Assembly: GCF_051622035.1 (NCBI RefSeq)
Contig: NC_135364.1
Coordinates: 25,908,501-25,972,500, forward strand
Source of the DNA: Arctopsyche grandis
Taxonomy: Eukaryota > Arthropoda > Insecta > Trichoptera > Hydropsychidae
Length of the DNA stretch: 64,000 nt
Direction: 5' to 3'
Shown: positions 1 to 11,086 of the stretch, piece after piece
Position numbering within the stretch: position 1 is the stretch's first letter
Layout of the letters: the number at the start of each line of letters is the position of its first letter
Position numbers and translations under genes: made by a program
Notes under the pieces: generated by a model
Databases searched by the model: none
What the model saw: the letters and a program-made list of their open reading frames with translations, nothing else
What the model was told of the DNA's origin: nothing

Positions 1-550
1 GTCAGCCTGACAAATTGAAATCATTTTTTGGGAATGAGAACGCAACTGACAGAATTTAACGTAATTATGTGAGTCCTTAGTGAACTTCCAGCGTTTGTGT
101 AAGTAATATTTACGATTAATGATTCTGATTAATTCAGTTGGGAACCAATTGGGATAGATTCTTCCGAATTTAGGAAGTTTTTTCTTGAAGCATTTATCAA
201 AAGATGAATGCACAATTTTATTAAATATATCAACAACAGTATTCACATCCGAGCACTCAAAAAGACCAATCCACGCAGATTCAAAAACAAAACCGAATTT
301 AGCCAGCATTACCAAATTTCCAACCATACATATCAGGATTAATAGAATTATTAAAATTATGATTATTATTACGCTTAGAATTATTTAACATTGAATAAGT
401 AAAAGTAGCATTAAAATCATTATAGAGCGTGGGGTGAAATTTATCCTCAGGTACAATGAAAAAGGAACTTCTACTAGAATTGCAACCAATATTAGACAAC
501 ACCAAATCAAGCTTATCGCCTACTATTATAATGTATATAAAAATCAAGAA
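1..550 (-). mobile_element. LINE endonuclease-domain fragment
   Basis: The minus strand encodes a degraded stretch around 299-520 with the order KLDLVLSN, then VPEDKFHPTL. This matches the C-terminal part of the apurinic-like endonuclease of jockey/CR1-type retrotransposons, which carries an LDLVLSN box and a VPEDxxHP box. In-frame stops follow, so it is a dead fragment. Its left limit is cut by the window edge. Confidence 0.6.
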
Positions 551-730
551 ACACCAAATTATATACATATATGTACATACACATGTAAATACTTAATTAT
601 TATATATTTTTACATTATGCACGACATCTTTTATTTATCATAAAACATTCAAAATACACACTGAACGCACAACTTTTTTAAAATTGCAAAATTTTAAATT
701 CTCTCATTCGAATCATTCCATTATCTCTAT

Positions 731-1147
731 TTATGAATCAATACAGATAACCAATTGAGTTTTTGTAAACCACTCCAGCAAAAGTTTATACCGTCCGTAA
801 AAAAACTTTTCTCTTAACAAATTGTGTAAAATTTCGTTTGCATTCAGATAATCCATTCTGTGGCTTTGCTGAAAATTTACAAAAAAAACGTCGCATAAAA
901 AATCGTCACGAATATATTATTTCATCCATTGATTCTTCGAATATATAATAAAAAATTAAGTGAGTAAAGAATTGCAATAAGGTGACATAATACTGTAACG
1001 AAACTTTTGAATAACACACTTGTTATCTGCCAGTATTTCAAATGGGGCAATTTTCAATATGAAAAAATATGTACAAACGTTATCTTGGTTGTTGGTAAAA
1101 CATGGTGTATATTTTCCAATCACCCATTTGTACAAATTAATTCAGCC
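731..1147 (-). pseudogene. Secreted-family copy 1, 5'-truncated pseudogene
   Basis: Exon 4 (868 to 731) reads in frame after a TTTTCAG acceptor and contains the family motif EKFFYGRYK, an EWF box and the last conserved Cys before a stop. Exon 3 (1147 to about 1004) has an intact acceptor and keeps the family Cys residues (DNVCTYF, DNKCV), but its second codon is TGA and the donor position reads GTTTCG out of phase. Exons 1 and 2 are not found upstream, where unrelated repeat sequence lies instead. The copy is the last recognisable unit at the left end of the cluster. An assembly error in exon 3 is possible, but loss of exons 1-2 makes a pseudogene the better reading. Confidence 0.7.
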
Positions 1148-1183
1148 CTGAAAGTGATATCATATATATAAAGACGGTAATCT

Positions 1184-1205
1184 GTATGTGTGTGTGTGTG
1201 TGTGT
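1184..1205. repeat. (TG)n microsatellite
   Basis: A short run of TG dinucleotides within repeat-derived DNA that displaced the 5' part of family copy 1. Confidence 0.8.
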
Positions 1206-1552
1206 CCTAACTCTCGCCGAACATAATGAACGAATCGATAAAAATCGATTAATTCATTTTTCGACGAGACGACTTTGTTGCGACTCCAACCGATCACCCC
1301 AAATACCCTGAATATGGGTCTAAATTGAGCTAATGGTCTCGGACATCACGCCAAATCCAATTTTTCATTTCGCCTTTTTTTTTAAACATTAATTGAAATA
1401 TTCCTTCTCACCATATAAAAATACGTAATTTTAATAATTTCATTTAGCGGGGTTTTGAACCATTTTTTTATGTATTTATTTTCAATTAAATTATAATTAT
1501 AATTTAAATTATTTATATTTTGACGATATTCGAGAAAAAAATTGATTTCATA

Positions 1553-1640
1553 CACCGCGGCGCCGGGAATCGAACCTCGGACCCTCCGATCCAAACGCAA
1601 TGTCACTCACGAGCTCGCGTCGCACGCCATATCCTCGCCC
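1553..1640 (-). repeat. tRNA-like SINE head or tRNA pseudogene
   Basis: On the minus strand a GC-rich block in very AT-rich surroundings contains GGTTCGATTCCC, a good match to a pol III B box, preceded by a TGGCGTGCGACG A-box-like segment about 50 bases upstream. No convincing cloverleaf with a 7-bp acceptor stem was found, so it is called a tRNA-derived repeat and not a functional tRNA. Confidence 0.45.
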
Positions 1641-1699
1641 AGAATACGTGTTGTAAATACACATCATATGTACATATATGCACGTAATTTGTTATGTGT

Positions 1700-2080
1700 A
1701 ATAATAATATTCAACGTTACGAGGTCAATGACCGTTTGTGTATAATCGGAAAATATTACATTTTGTTAACGTTAACTTTAAGAATTGAAAATTATTACAA
1801 ATAAAGAATTGAAAACTATCTATGAGAGTCTACGAAAATAACGGTTCCGGTTCCGGATTTTTTTTTTAGTTTTATACGGGTATATAATAATTTTATACCC
1901 ATGCGATGATATTTCATCGGGCTATTCACTAGTTTAAATATATTCAACCACAGACATCTATTTCGATTAGCACTAAAAAAAAGTCCTCGTTTGAAAGGCA
2001 CTAATTAGCACTAAAGAAACCTCGTTCCACAGCATCAATTATACTTTGGAAATAAATTAATCTTAGTTTTTAATAATAAA
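1700..2080. other. Intergenic, nothing recognised
   Basis: AT-rich sequence without a supportable gene. Open frames here are short and lack family resemblance. Confidence 0.5.
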
Positions 2081-2084
2081 ATTT

Positions 2085-2285
2085 AGATGTGACCAACCCA
2101 GAAATTTATCTATGTATTAGAGGAATATGAGAAGTATAAAAAGTAAAATTTGATAATGAAACATACATACACGTTTACACATACCGGCTATGGAAGCATT
2201 TTTGATACAAATTGATTGCAAATGTAGGGAAAAATACACAGGACAAAAGTTCTAGTTCCGATTGTCGGATTTTTTTCTACTCAAA

Positions 2286-2380
<95 letters not shown>

Positions 2381-2480
2381 AAAAATAAAATATTATGAAG
2401 ATAGAAATAATTTAAAAGTTCAAAATAAAAAAAATTAAATATTGTTTTAAGGAAAATACTCCTTCCGGTTTACGAATGGT
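2085..2480 (+). repeat. Dispersed repeat with (TA)n core
   Basis: The segment from the GTGACCAACCCA box through TGTAGGGAAA and CCGATTGTCGGATTTTT recurs at 60895-61225 with the same order and high similarity, so it is an interspersed repeat. In this copy a (TA)n tract of about 84 bp (2291-2374) sits inside; the other copy lacks it. Its class is unknown; no coding sequence was found. Confidence 0.65.
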
Positions 2481-3030
2481 AATCAAAACCTTATCAACTC
2501 TTAGTTTATACATAAAGAATACAAATATAAATTTTCAGCTCAACGTTCAGTAGTATGGAATAAATTGTGTGGTTACAAACATTTTTTCTAAAAAACCCAG
2601 AAAAGTTTAAAGTTAAATGTAGTTTTTTTATTTCATCAAATTGATACAAGGATTATAATTGAATTTTCTAATGAAGAGCACGCATATTTACAAATAATTG
2701 AATGCAAAAACTTGGACACTTATAAGAGAGGTACCACTTTCGGATACGAAACTACATGCATATTAGTAGCTTATAACATTAGTAAACTTATTTACAAGTT
2801 TAATCTAGTTTTTTTATTTCGTCTAATTGATACAATATTATAATTTAATATTCTTATGAAGAGCACGCTTATTTACAGCTTGAATCCAGAAATAAGCTCG
2901 ATAAGTTGTGCAATCTATCATTCGAGAAGACGAGAATTGCGTTTAAAGCTGCCATCCAGTTTATCTGTCGTTCAGTCTGTCTGGTGATTGTAGAGCGCTT
3001 GCACCAAACCCACCTAATATACAATATTTT

Positions 3031-3852
3031 TTATGATAGTTCTGCAAGTTCAGCCTCAATGTCAAGACATATAATGGTTTTTTGCTTCGAAAATAGTTCA
3101 AATATAAACTTGAATTTTCCGTAAAAGAATTTTTTTCCCACAAGGGTAGTCATAAGTTTGTCCACATCTAGTTGTTTTTGTATATATTGTGCCTAGTTAT
3201 ATAAAAAAAATATTATTATTAAGTGCTTCAATCTTGTTTATTTGAATTACGATTTCTTACCACTTGCAAAAAGCAATTACTGTCCATTTTCAATACAAAC
3301 GGTAGAGTTTTCATTGGAAAAGCGTATTTGCATATATTAGCTTGATTCATAGTTAAATGTTTAGAAAGCTTTCCTTGTTTCCGCTAGAATACTATATATA
3401 TAAATATAAGATATTTGCCCTAAAAAAAGTGACACGGTTAATTTATAATATCTATCGGCTATCGAAATACATCAATGGACCGATATAAAAATACCATCGT
3501 TGGACCAATATTATCTTGTAGGGGATGTGAATATTTTAGTGATATTCACATCCCCTACAATTAAGAAGTGGTTCAATGATTTTTTTTCTATATGAAAATT
3601 ATTAATACACCCATCTTGAGCTTTCATAGTTTTTGCGCATTTTTTCAGTTTAAAGGAAGTAATTTGATAAATACCCTTAAATAGAAAACAAACCTTGTAT
3701 TTTCAAATAGGATTCAATACATATCCATGTATGTAAATATGTATATGGATAAATATTAACTTACAAAAGAGGTATTATTTTCGTTTTCTTCTTTGGCACC
3801 ATTTATGCACCACATGTTAGTATGTAAGACCAGAATGTATATTTTGAAATTA
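3031..3852 (-). pseudogene. Secreted-family copy 2, pseudogene closely related to copy 4
   Basis: All four exons can be aligned to the intact copy at 9736-10514. Exon 4 (3192 to 3031) is open and keeps KKFFYGKFK. Exon 3 (around 3420 to 3262) has a 15-nt TA-rich insertion that brings an in-frame TAG. Exon 2 (around 3690 to 3493) holds a 22-nt insertion that includes an inverted copy of the preceding 19 bases, shifting frame into a stop. Exon 1 has the start codon changed from ATG to ATT (3852-3850) and a small deletion. About 100 bp of 5' flank is also shared with copy 4, so this is a segmental duplicate that died by several independent lesions. Confidence 0.85.
3516..3560. repeat. Perfect hairpin inside pseudogene exon 2
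   Basis: Arms 3516-3534 and 3542-3560 are perfect 19-bp inverted complements with a 7-nt loop. The intact paralogue has only one arm at this place, so the other arm was created by a local inverted duplication. Confidence 0.9.
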
Positions 3853-4059
3853 ATTTTTCTGGTATGAATGGTTGTTGTTAACTAAATGTGAAATGTATTA
3901 GGCTGTGTAATTGCTCTGATCGGATGATGTTGATTATTATACGGGTAACCACATTCAATATGTAATGTATAATGTAATGTATATTAAATTGAAATTGAAT
4001 TCAAATTAATGTATTTAAAAATTATTCAAAAACACATTTGTAATATTATCCAGAACATT

Positions 4060-4436
4060 ATCCCATTAAACATGTTTCAATAGAAAATCCCAAGTGAAAA
4101 TACGTACTTTTGACTTTTGATTTGAACTGGACGACTTCTTAGAGAGATTTGAAAGCTGAAATGTACTACAAATGAAAGATAAAATACCCGACTATAGATT
4201 CCAATATTCATTTTGAACAGGAAATTTACAGATTTTGAGACATCGACCGAACAACACGAAGATATAGAAAAATCGTGCGATTAAAAAACACATATGTACA
4301 TACATATATCTCCGAATCTCGAGCCAATCAACATTTTTATTACCAGATTCGTGTTCACTGGGTATAGATCTATAAGATAAGTCATATCTCGGCTCTGAAC
4401 CAAAATAAAAGTCGTCATTCGTCGAACAGTGTTATT
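4060..4436 (+). repeat. Partial copy of the long inverted-repeat element
   Basis: This stretch closely matches the right arm of the inverted-repeat structure at about 22220-22620, including the terminal GTCGAACAGTGTTATT. It begins abruptly inside the arm, so it is a truncated solo arm. Confidence 0.75.
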
Positions 4437-4893
4437 AGTTTCAAAACTGACACAAAGCATAAAAACATATATAATGTAAAAATTTGCAAAATAACAAAAT
4501 TTACTTGGTCATCAATGATTGAAACTTGTTCTTTCTTCTATGTTATTTTAGAAAACTATTTTTGAAATCATCGGTAATTTTTATTTTTATTTATTTTTTA
4601 GATATGTCGGTAATAGTCGTATATGCGATTGACTCCATAACAATAATAAATTGTTTGGATCTTCCCAATTATTGTTTGATTCATATATTGATCAAACAAA
4701 AATTATATTTTGATTAAACATATCAGGTCCATATTTTTAGAAATTACAACGAGCACAACACTAGTTTAAAATAAAATGAAACATAATTTGTGGTGAACAT
4801 AATTTTATTGAAATAAATCACACTGATTCTATATATTCCATAATATACATACATATGTATCACAATTTTACGTAAGTTGAATCAATTTTATAT

Positions 4894-6349
4894 TTAAATT
4901 TTAAGTGGTATTAATTCTGATTCAGCCTCTACACATAAAACTGAAAATTTCTTCGTATACCATTCAAATACATATTTGAAATTTCCATAGAAAAACCGTT
5001 TGCCGATCACCGAATTACTTAGTTTGTCCAAGTTTACGGAATTGTTCGGATAGAAGGCCTTGAAAAACGTGTTAAATAATGTTATTATTTTTTCAATTAC
5101 TTTATTTATCACTTTATATAATAGCGAGGTTTTATATAGTTACCGCTTTTGCAACACAATTATTGTCAACTTGGAATTTGATAGGTATAACTTTCAGGGG
5201 AAAAGAATATTTACAAACATTGGCTTGATTCATTGTCAATATTTTGGTGAATTTGTCTTCCGACCACTTGAATATTTGTAATTTCGACTGAAATATATGT
5301 CATTGAGGATTTTAATAACTAATATAATATTCCATTGATTAAAATACAAACAAACATATTAATAATTTTTATGTACACAAATGTATGAAAGAAATCGATA
5401 AATACAGTGTCTCATTCCAGAAACCATAAAAACTTTAATTTAGTCCAAATTTATTCTACTTATTTTCTGCAATCTATTATTTGCCTACAATTGAATTCAG
5501 ATACCACTAATACAAAATAGATAAAAGTAGTGTCTCATTCCAAAAACTTTAAAAAAATTTAATTTACTCAGAATTTATTCTACTCATTTTTCTGCAATCT
5601 ATTATTTGCCACTTTAAAAATTCCATTGAATACAGATACCATTTTTCAAATAATAAATTGTATTTGTAGTTATAATAGAAAATAAAATAATTCAAATAAA
5701 TAAATCAAATGGTAGAAAATCCTATTTTACACCAAATATTAAACATATTTTTATCGGTTTTCCGAAGTTTCAAAATAAAATTTAATACTTAACGGTTTAA
5801 TGATTCATTTTTATTCATATGCATTATATTTAACTCTATAGTACATTACTATTACAAGTTACTGACCATTTATTGACAAATAATGACCACTTAATTTGTT
5901 GTAAAAATTTTGGTGCTAAAAGTTCTATCGCTAATTGCCTTTAATTACTTTATTGCATTGTAACTCCTTGTTTTATAGTATTTTAATATATAATAATTTT
6001 AATATTATAATTACCATTAACGGTCCAACGTCTTTAGGAACTCTCAAATTACACCATATAATATGATTGTTTTTGGAATCTTTATAAACTCCAATTGCCA
6101 TCTCAACCCCAGCTGATGGTTTCATTGTTTTTTCACAATTTTTCAATTCAAACTTTTTAATTTCAAATAGACCCTATGAAAATGGAAACGTCATATATTT
6201 TTCATCTGAAATTATTTTCAAAAATTCTCTGGTTAATGTTCACTTACATAAGATCCAGCTTCCTGGCTTGGCTTTGTTTGTTTACTTTCATAAATCAAAT
6301 AAAAAGCGAAGAAAGCAATGCATATTGTAAAATGAGCAGTTTTTAGCAT
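4894..6349 (-). CDS. Secreted-family copy 3 (uncharacterised, 189 aa)
   Basis: Four exons: 6349-6248, 6173-6015, 5287-5144, 5058-4894, with GTAAGT, GTAATT and GTAACT donors and clean AG acceptors; all introns are phase 0. The first Met (MLKTAHFTIC) opens a hydrophobic signal peptide of about 20 residues, so the product is probably secreted. Mature part: exon 2 has KNCEK and ends VGPLM; exon 3 has QANVCKY and DNNCV; exon 4 has KRFFYGNFK, EWYTKKF, VLCVE. Those four cysteines are shared by all intact paralogues and may form two disulphides. An extra Cys (IIWCN) is shared with the copy at 22924. Intron 2 is enlarged to about 730 bp by a tandem repeat. Function not recognised; MD-2-like/DUF1091-type lipid binding is only a guess from size, signal peptide and Cys layout. 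Confidence 0.85.
5398..5645. repeat. Two-unit tandem duplication in intron 2 of copy 3
   Basis: Two units of about 120 bp share GTGTCTCATTCCA and CTGCAATCTATTATTTGCC and differ by small indels. They account for part of the enlarged intron. Confidence 0.75.
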
Positions 6350-6443
6350 CGTTAAATGTGTAGGTATTGCTTTCGATGAGCTTAATGTAACGAATAACTC
6401 GTTTAGTTTATCACAATGGAAAAATATTGTTTGCAAAATGATT

Positions 6444-6679
6444 TACACAGATAGTATCAAACGAACTTCCGTTCAATACTAATTATGCTTTAGTTTGATT
6501 GATAATGCTTTGGAAATTATTTATTTTATATTTAAAACTTTCACCTATTATATCAGCTAATTGTTACACAGATAATATCACACGAACTTCCGTTCAATAC
6601 TAATTATGCTTTAGTTTGATTGATAATGCTTCGGAAATTATTTATTTTATATTTAAAAGTTTCACCTATTATATCAGCT
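6444..6679. repeat. 120-bp tandem duplication upstream of copy 3
   Basis: Units 6444-6563 and 6564-6679 are nearly identical (both contain ACGAACTTCCGTTCAATACT). They lie immediately 5' of the minus-strand gene, where its promoter should be. Confidence 0.85.
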
Positions 6680-6965
6680 AATATAATTTCGAAAGAGACT
6701 TTGTATGTAAGGTTTGGGTGGCAGAATCCGTGATGATGTCGAAAAAATCTAATTTTATATGACGACGATATCGATATCAATTTCGATTTCGTTAAGATTT
6801 CGATTCCGATTTCGATTCAGATTTCGATTCCGATTTTGATTTAGATTCTGATTTTGATTTCGATTACGATTCCGATTTCACTCCAATTACTGGTACCGAT
6901 TTCAGTTCCAATTTACGGCTCCAATTTCCGATTCCCGTATCAGTTCCAGATTCCGATTCCTTTTT
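6674..6965 (+). mobile_element. Helitron-like 5' end followed by degenerate GATTTC hexamers
   Basis: It opens with CTAATATAATTTCGAAAGAG, the same 5' sequence as the Helitron array at 35841, then runs into about 190 bp of degenerate hexamers of the GATTTC/GATTCC type. The hexamer tract may be internal to a longer member of that family. No 3' CTAG terminus is visible before the LINE fragment begins. Confidence 0.5.
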
Positions 6966-7545
6966 TCCCTATCTCTATTCCTAACTATGTAATTATTACA
7001 ATATTTGGGTAATATATTCTTATCTAGCTTATATGCAAATTTGAAAGTGCTTAATTTAAGACTATTTCTAATATCCAACCATTTCAATTCATCTAACATA
7101 CTTCTAACATTCTTACGTTTCCTCACATTCAAAATTGCACGCATTGCCCTATTCTGCACTTTCTGCAATTTATCAATGCACAATCTACTAAATAGATTGA
7201 GCACTGTAGCGCAATATACAGTATGAGATCGTACAATACAATTATACGTATATTAATATTTTCCTTTTTATACTTAATAAATTTCTTAACCTACAAAGTA
7301 CACAATTTTTTTGGCCATTTTTTTAAATAATATAATCTGTGTGCACCTTAAAACCTTATTTACAATCCCAATAAATACCTAAATACTTAATATTATCTAC
7401 TATTTCTACCACTCTCCTATCCATAATCACTTCACTCACAACGCTGTTATTATTCATCCACATCATCTTAGTCTTACTTAAGTTTACTTTCAGTTTATTC
7501 TCGCATAACCAATCACTTACATCTGTAATCCCCTACATAAAATAG
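6900..7545 (-). mobile_element. LINE reverse-transcriptase C-terminal fragment
   Basis: Minus-strand translation gives, with several stops, SKTKMMWMNN, then KYLGIYWD, then VQNRAMRAILN and RSMLDELKWLDIR, the usual C-terminal order of a jockey/R1-type reverse transcriptase polyprotein. It is decayed and partial. It abuts the hexamer tract on one side and a SINE on the other. Confidence 0.65.
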
Positions 7546-7812
7546 GGACTAATGGTTAGAATATTATGCTTTCGAGAAGAGTGGTCACGGGTTCGAGTAC
7601 CACTAGAGTCTCACTGTTCGCCAGACTTTGATTTGAGACTCCAGGTCGATCGTTTCTTATCAGATTTACCAATTTATCTGATTTTCATTGAAACTTTTCT
7701 TGTAAAATTGGCATTTTCTAGCTATTAGCGTCTTGAGGCTCGCCAATTTGATTATAAAATGCTGTAAAAAGTTAAACTTCATAGATGTCACTGTGGATGT
7801 TTGTGTGAATTC
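7545..7812 (+). mobile_element. tRNA-derived SINE
   Basis: A tRNA-like head (CTAATGGTTAGAAT, then GGTTCGAGTACC) is followed by a body with GACTCCAGGTCGATCGTTT, ATCTGATTTTCATTGAAAC and ATAAAATGCTGTAAAAA. The same body follows tRNA-like heads at 39031-39570 (minus) and 59090-59335 (plus), so this is a repeated SINE family. Confidence 0.7.
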
Positions 7813-8244
7813 GCATTGCACAAAATGCTTATATGTATATACATATTGATTGTATTGTTTGTCAAAAGTAGCCTCGTCGCTTTGGAGCCATCTGTAAAGG
7901 CGAGTGTCCATGTTCTATTAAATAAAAAATAAGATTAAAATTAAAATAAACGATAATGTACATACGTTAGCATTTTATATCCAAAGAACCTTATATTTTA
8001 TCACCAATTCATTCCATTCGTCAAATTATGAGTCGGAATGAGTTTTTGAATGTCCATTCCGACAATATGTTATCAAAAACCCGATAAATATGAAATAAAT
8101 TTTAGTTATTTTAATTATGCAATTTTACCACCAAAAGACTGCATGTGGACCACGAGCCACAGGTTCATTTAAATACGACACGTTATTTTAATTAATATGA
8201 AAAACATATTTTTATTTTTAATCAAAATGATACTCGTATAATAT

Positions 8245-8647
8245 TGTTACGTACGCCGCGGATTAAGCGAATAGAATCCCAGAGACTATGTGACCGTTCA
8301 AGGGTTATCTGTTATCGGATTAACTATGTAAGTGCTTGCACTTACTTCCAGGATTATATCTGGACTCTAAGTCCATTTAGGCTAAGCAATGACCATTATT
8401 AGGCTTTTCTCAGAATCGGTACGGGGAGACCCAATGTCGTGGAAATACATATCCGAATACGTGACTATACAACAGGTGAACAGATTAGGCGTCCTGAGAG
8501 ATCTACCCTTTATAAGGCGGTACGTAGGCGATATCAGGGGATTCTGGACTGAGCAGGGACAGTGCGTGTAACTCCTGAATCATCAATAAATGCTGTGAAA
8601 CGACTGTTGGCCTTTTACTTGGATCCTCCACCCACCCCTACGCAACA
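8245..8647 (+). mobile_element. Solo LTR, 403 bp
   Basis: The element begins TGTTACGTACGCC and ends CTACGCAACA, the TG...CA ends of an LTR, and is flanked by the 4-bp direct repeat ATAT (8241-8244 and 8648-8651). A second copy in opposite orientation lies at 26653-27096. There is no internal region next to either copy, so both are solo LTRs. A 4-bp duplication is compatible with Ty3/gypsy or Bel/Pao; I cannot decide. Confidence 0.8.
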
Positions 8648-8659
8648 ATATATTGAACC

Positions 8660-9330
8660 AATAGAACCAAGTTTATTTTTATTTATATAATTTTAGCTAT
8701 TTATCTAATTTAATACAACTTTCTATTTTTAATCAAATACATTCTTAATTACTTAACTCTAAAATTGTATATGTGTATTCTAAATTTATATGCACTGTCT
8801 CTCACAAATTTGACACAACTAAATTACTTATCTTTTCTAAAGTTTCATTAATTATTTTGAATTAAAATAAAGTTTATTTAATCCGTAATAAAATTGAAGT
8901 ATCCGTACTAGGGTTAAATTAATAGTCAAATTACTGCTCAATTCATTTTTATTTTATGTCTGTTATTAGATCACACATTCGACTAAATATCTAATATACA
9001 TTCGTATTACATAAAGATTATAAGAGTACATTACAAAAAAAAAAAGAAAAATAGCTCTTTTACATACATATAGGTAGAATAGAAAGATTGTAGATTTCAC
9101 CACCGAAAATATTTATGAGAGTAAAACATTTCTGTAAACCATGAACCTTTATAGTTCAAAAAAGAGTAACTATAATATTCATATGAAAATATAAATATTA
9201 ACCACACTCTTTCATGTACATGTACATACATATGTACAATATAATAAAAACTTTTTCAAACTTGTGGCTAAATAATTTTGATACCAATTAATCGACCCAG
9301 TATCAAGAGTACTACGCATTTATACAGGAT
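8660..9330. other. Intergenic, nothing recognised
   Basis: AT-rich sequence with no supportable gene or repeat boundary. Confidence 0.5.
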
Positions 9331-9339
9331 TCAAAAATA

Positions 9340-9685
9340 GTGTACAAAAAAAAAGTTTTTAAAAACATACCTCTTCTATAATTTGTGTATAAAATTATTA
9401 TTTTGAATAAAAACACCAATAATTATTTTTTACTATCGCCATCTATGTTTAAAACTAACAAACAAACGTCAACGGTAAACGTCAAATAGAATGTAGGCGG
9501 GAAAATTACAAACGCGTCTTACACGATATATTTGCACCATCGTAATGGCGGAGGCTCCATTTACTTATATTGATGACCAAAATGAGCAATATGGCAAAGT
9601 ATGAAAACGATCGGATAAGAGATAAAAATGACCACTAACACGAAAGCTATGTGAAACGTAAAGGAGGTATGTAAAAAATTAAAAA
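9340..9685. mobile_element. MITE with ACATACCTC termini
   Basis: It starts near AAAACATACCTCTTC and ends GGAGGTATGT, giving short inverted ends (ACATACCTCYT). The interior (CCGCCATCTATG-like, GTAATGGCGGAGG, ATTGATGACCAAAATGAGCA) recurs at 25907-26268 and 39655-39900. Confidence 0.65.
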
Positions 9686-9735
9686 ATGAAGACATGATTA
9701 CAATTTTTAGGATATACATAATATACAATGTATTT

Positions 9736-10514
9736 TTATGTGAGTTCTGCAAGTTCAGTTTCAACGTCAACGCATATCATGGTTTTTTTCTTCGAAAAAA
9801 ATTCAATTATAAACTTGAATTTTCCGTAAAAGAATTTTTTTCCCAGAAGGGTAGTCACAAGTTTGTCCACATCTAGTTTTTTTTGTATATATTGTGCCTG
9901 GTAACATAAAAAATAATAATTATTAAGTGCTTCAATCTTGTTAATTTCAATTACGATTTCTTACCACTTGCATAAGGCAATTACTGTCCATTTTAAATAC
10001 AAACGGTAGAGCTTTCAATGGAAAAGCATATGTGCATATATTGGCTTGATTCATAGTTAAAATTTTAGAAAGCTTTCCTTGTTTCCACGTGAATATAAGA
10101 TATTTTCCCTAAAAAATATTGACACGGTTAATTTATAATACTAAGGCTTTCGATATTCATCAATGGACCGATGCAAAAATACCATCGTTGGACCAATGTT
10201 TTTAGTGATATTCACATCCCCTACAATTAAGAAGTGGTTCAATGAATTTTTTTCTATATGGAAATCATAAATACACCCATCTTGAACTTTCATAGTTTTC
10301 GCACACTTTTGCATTTTAAAGGAAGTAATTTGATAAAGACCCTTAAATAAAAAACAAACCTTGTATTTTCAAGTAGGATTCAATGCATATCCATGTTCAT
10401 GTATAAATATTAACTTACAAATGAGGTATTATTTTTGTTTTCTTCTTTGGCGCCATTTATTAAATAGTGTAACATGTTAATATAAAAGAACAGAATGTAA
10501 ATGTTGAAATTCAT
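9736..10514 (-). CDS. Secreted-family copy 4 (uncharacterised, 186 aa)
   Basis: Exons 10514-10419, 10341-10183, 10108-9965 and 9897-9736, all introns phase 0; donors GTAAGT, GTATTT, GTAAGA. The start MNFNIYILFFYINM opens a hydrophobic signal peptide. Family landmarks: QKCAK and IGPTM in exon 2; QANICTYAFPLKALPF and DSNCL in exon 3; GKKFFYGKFK and MICVD in exon 4. It is the intact parent or sister of the pseudogene at 3031-3852; shared sequence continues about 100 bp upstream of the ATG. Function not recognised. Confidence 0.87.
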
Positions 10515-10559
10515 TTTTCTGGTAGAATGGTTGTTGTTAACAATATTTGAAGTGTATTA

Positions 10560-10620
10560 GGCTGTGTAATTGTTCTGATCGGATGATGCTGATTATTATA
10601 CGTGTAACCACATTCAATGT
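10560..10620 (-). promoter_or_regulatory. Conserved 5' flank of family genes
   Basis: A block reading CTGTGTAATTGTTCTGATCG then GATGATGCTGATTATTATAC lies about 50-100 bp 5' of the copy-4 start. Near-identical sequence precedes copy 2 (3900-3945) and a diverged form precedes copy 6 (15193-15233). It may be promoter sequence retained through duplication; no defined motif is claimed. Confidence 0.4.
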
Positions 10621-10735
10621 GTATCTGATAATGTATTTTAAATTGAAATTGAAATTTCCTTTATTTTTAGACTTATTTTGGGAATGTCATAACTACACAT
10701 TTGTACATACATATGTATGTACATATATAGATATA

Positions 10736-10848
<113 letters not shown>

Positions 10849-11086
10849 TACATTAAAAAATAAACGTAAACGTAAAAATAAAAGTATAAACGCAACTCTT
10901 TATAAACGTAAATCAATTAAATGATGGAAATAAAATTAAGTTTTATACGATATGAAATGCAATATTTTATAAATCGTTTTTAAAAATTTTAATTTACATT
11001 ATTTTTTATTTAAAAGACTTAATATAATCGAAAATTATTTTAGATATAATATGTGTTAACATGGTCGATCTTTTTTTTTGTTTTTG

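Noticed and set aside
8389-8571. Short proteins encoded within both solo LTRs (also 26711-26911)
   Set aside because: They lie inside LTR sequence, one copy in each orientation; repeat-derived frames and not genes.
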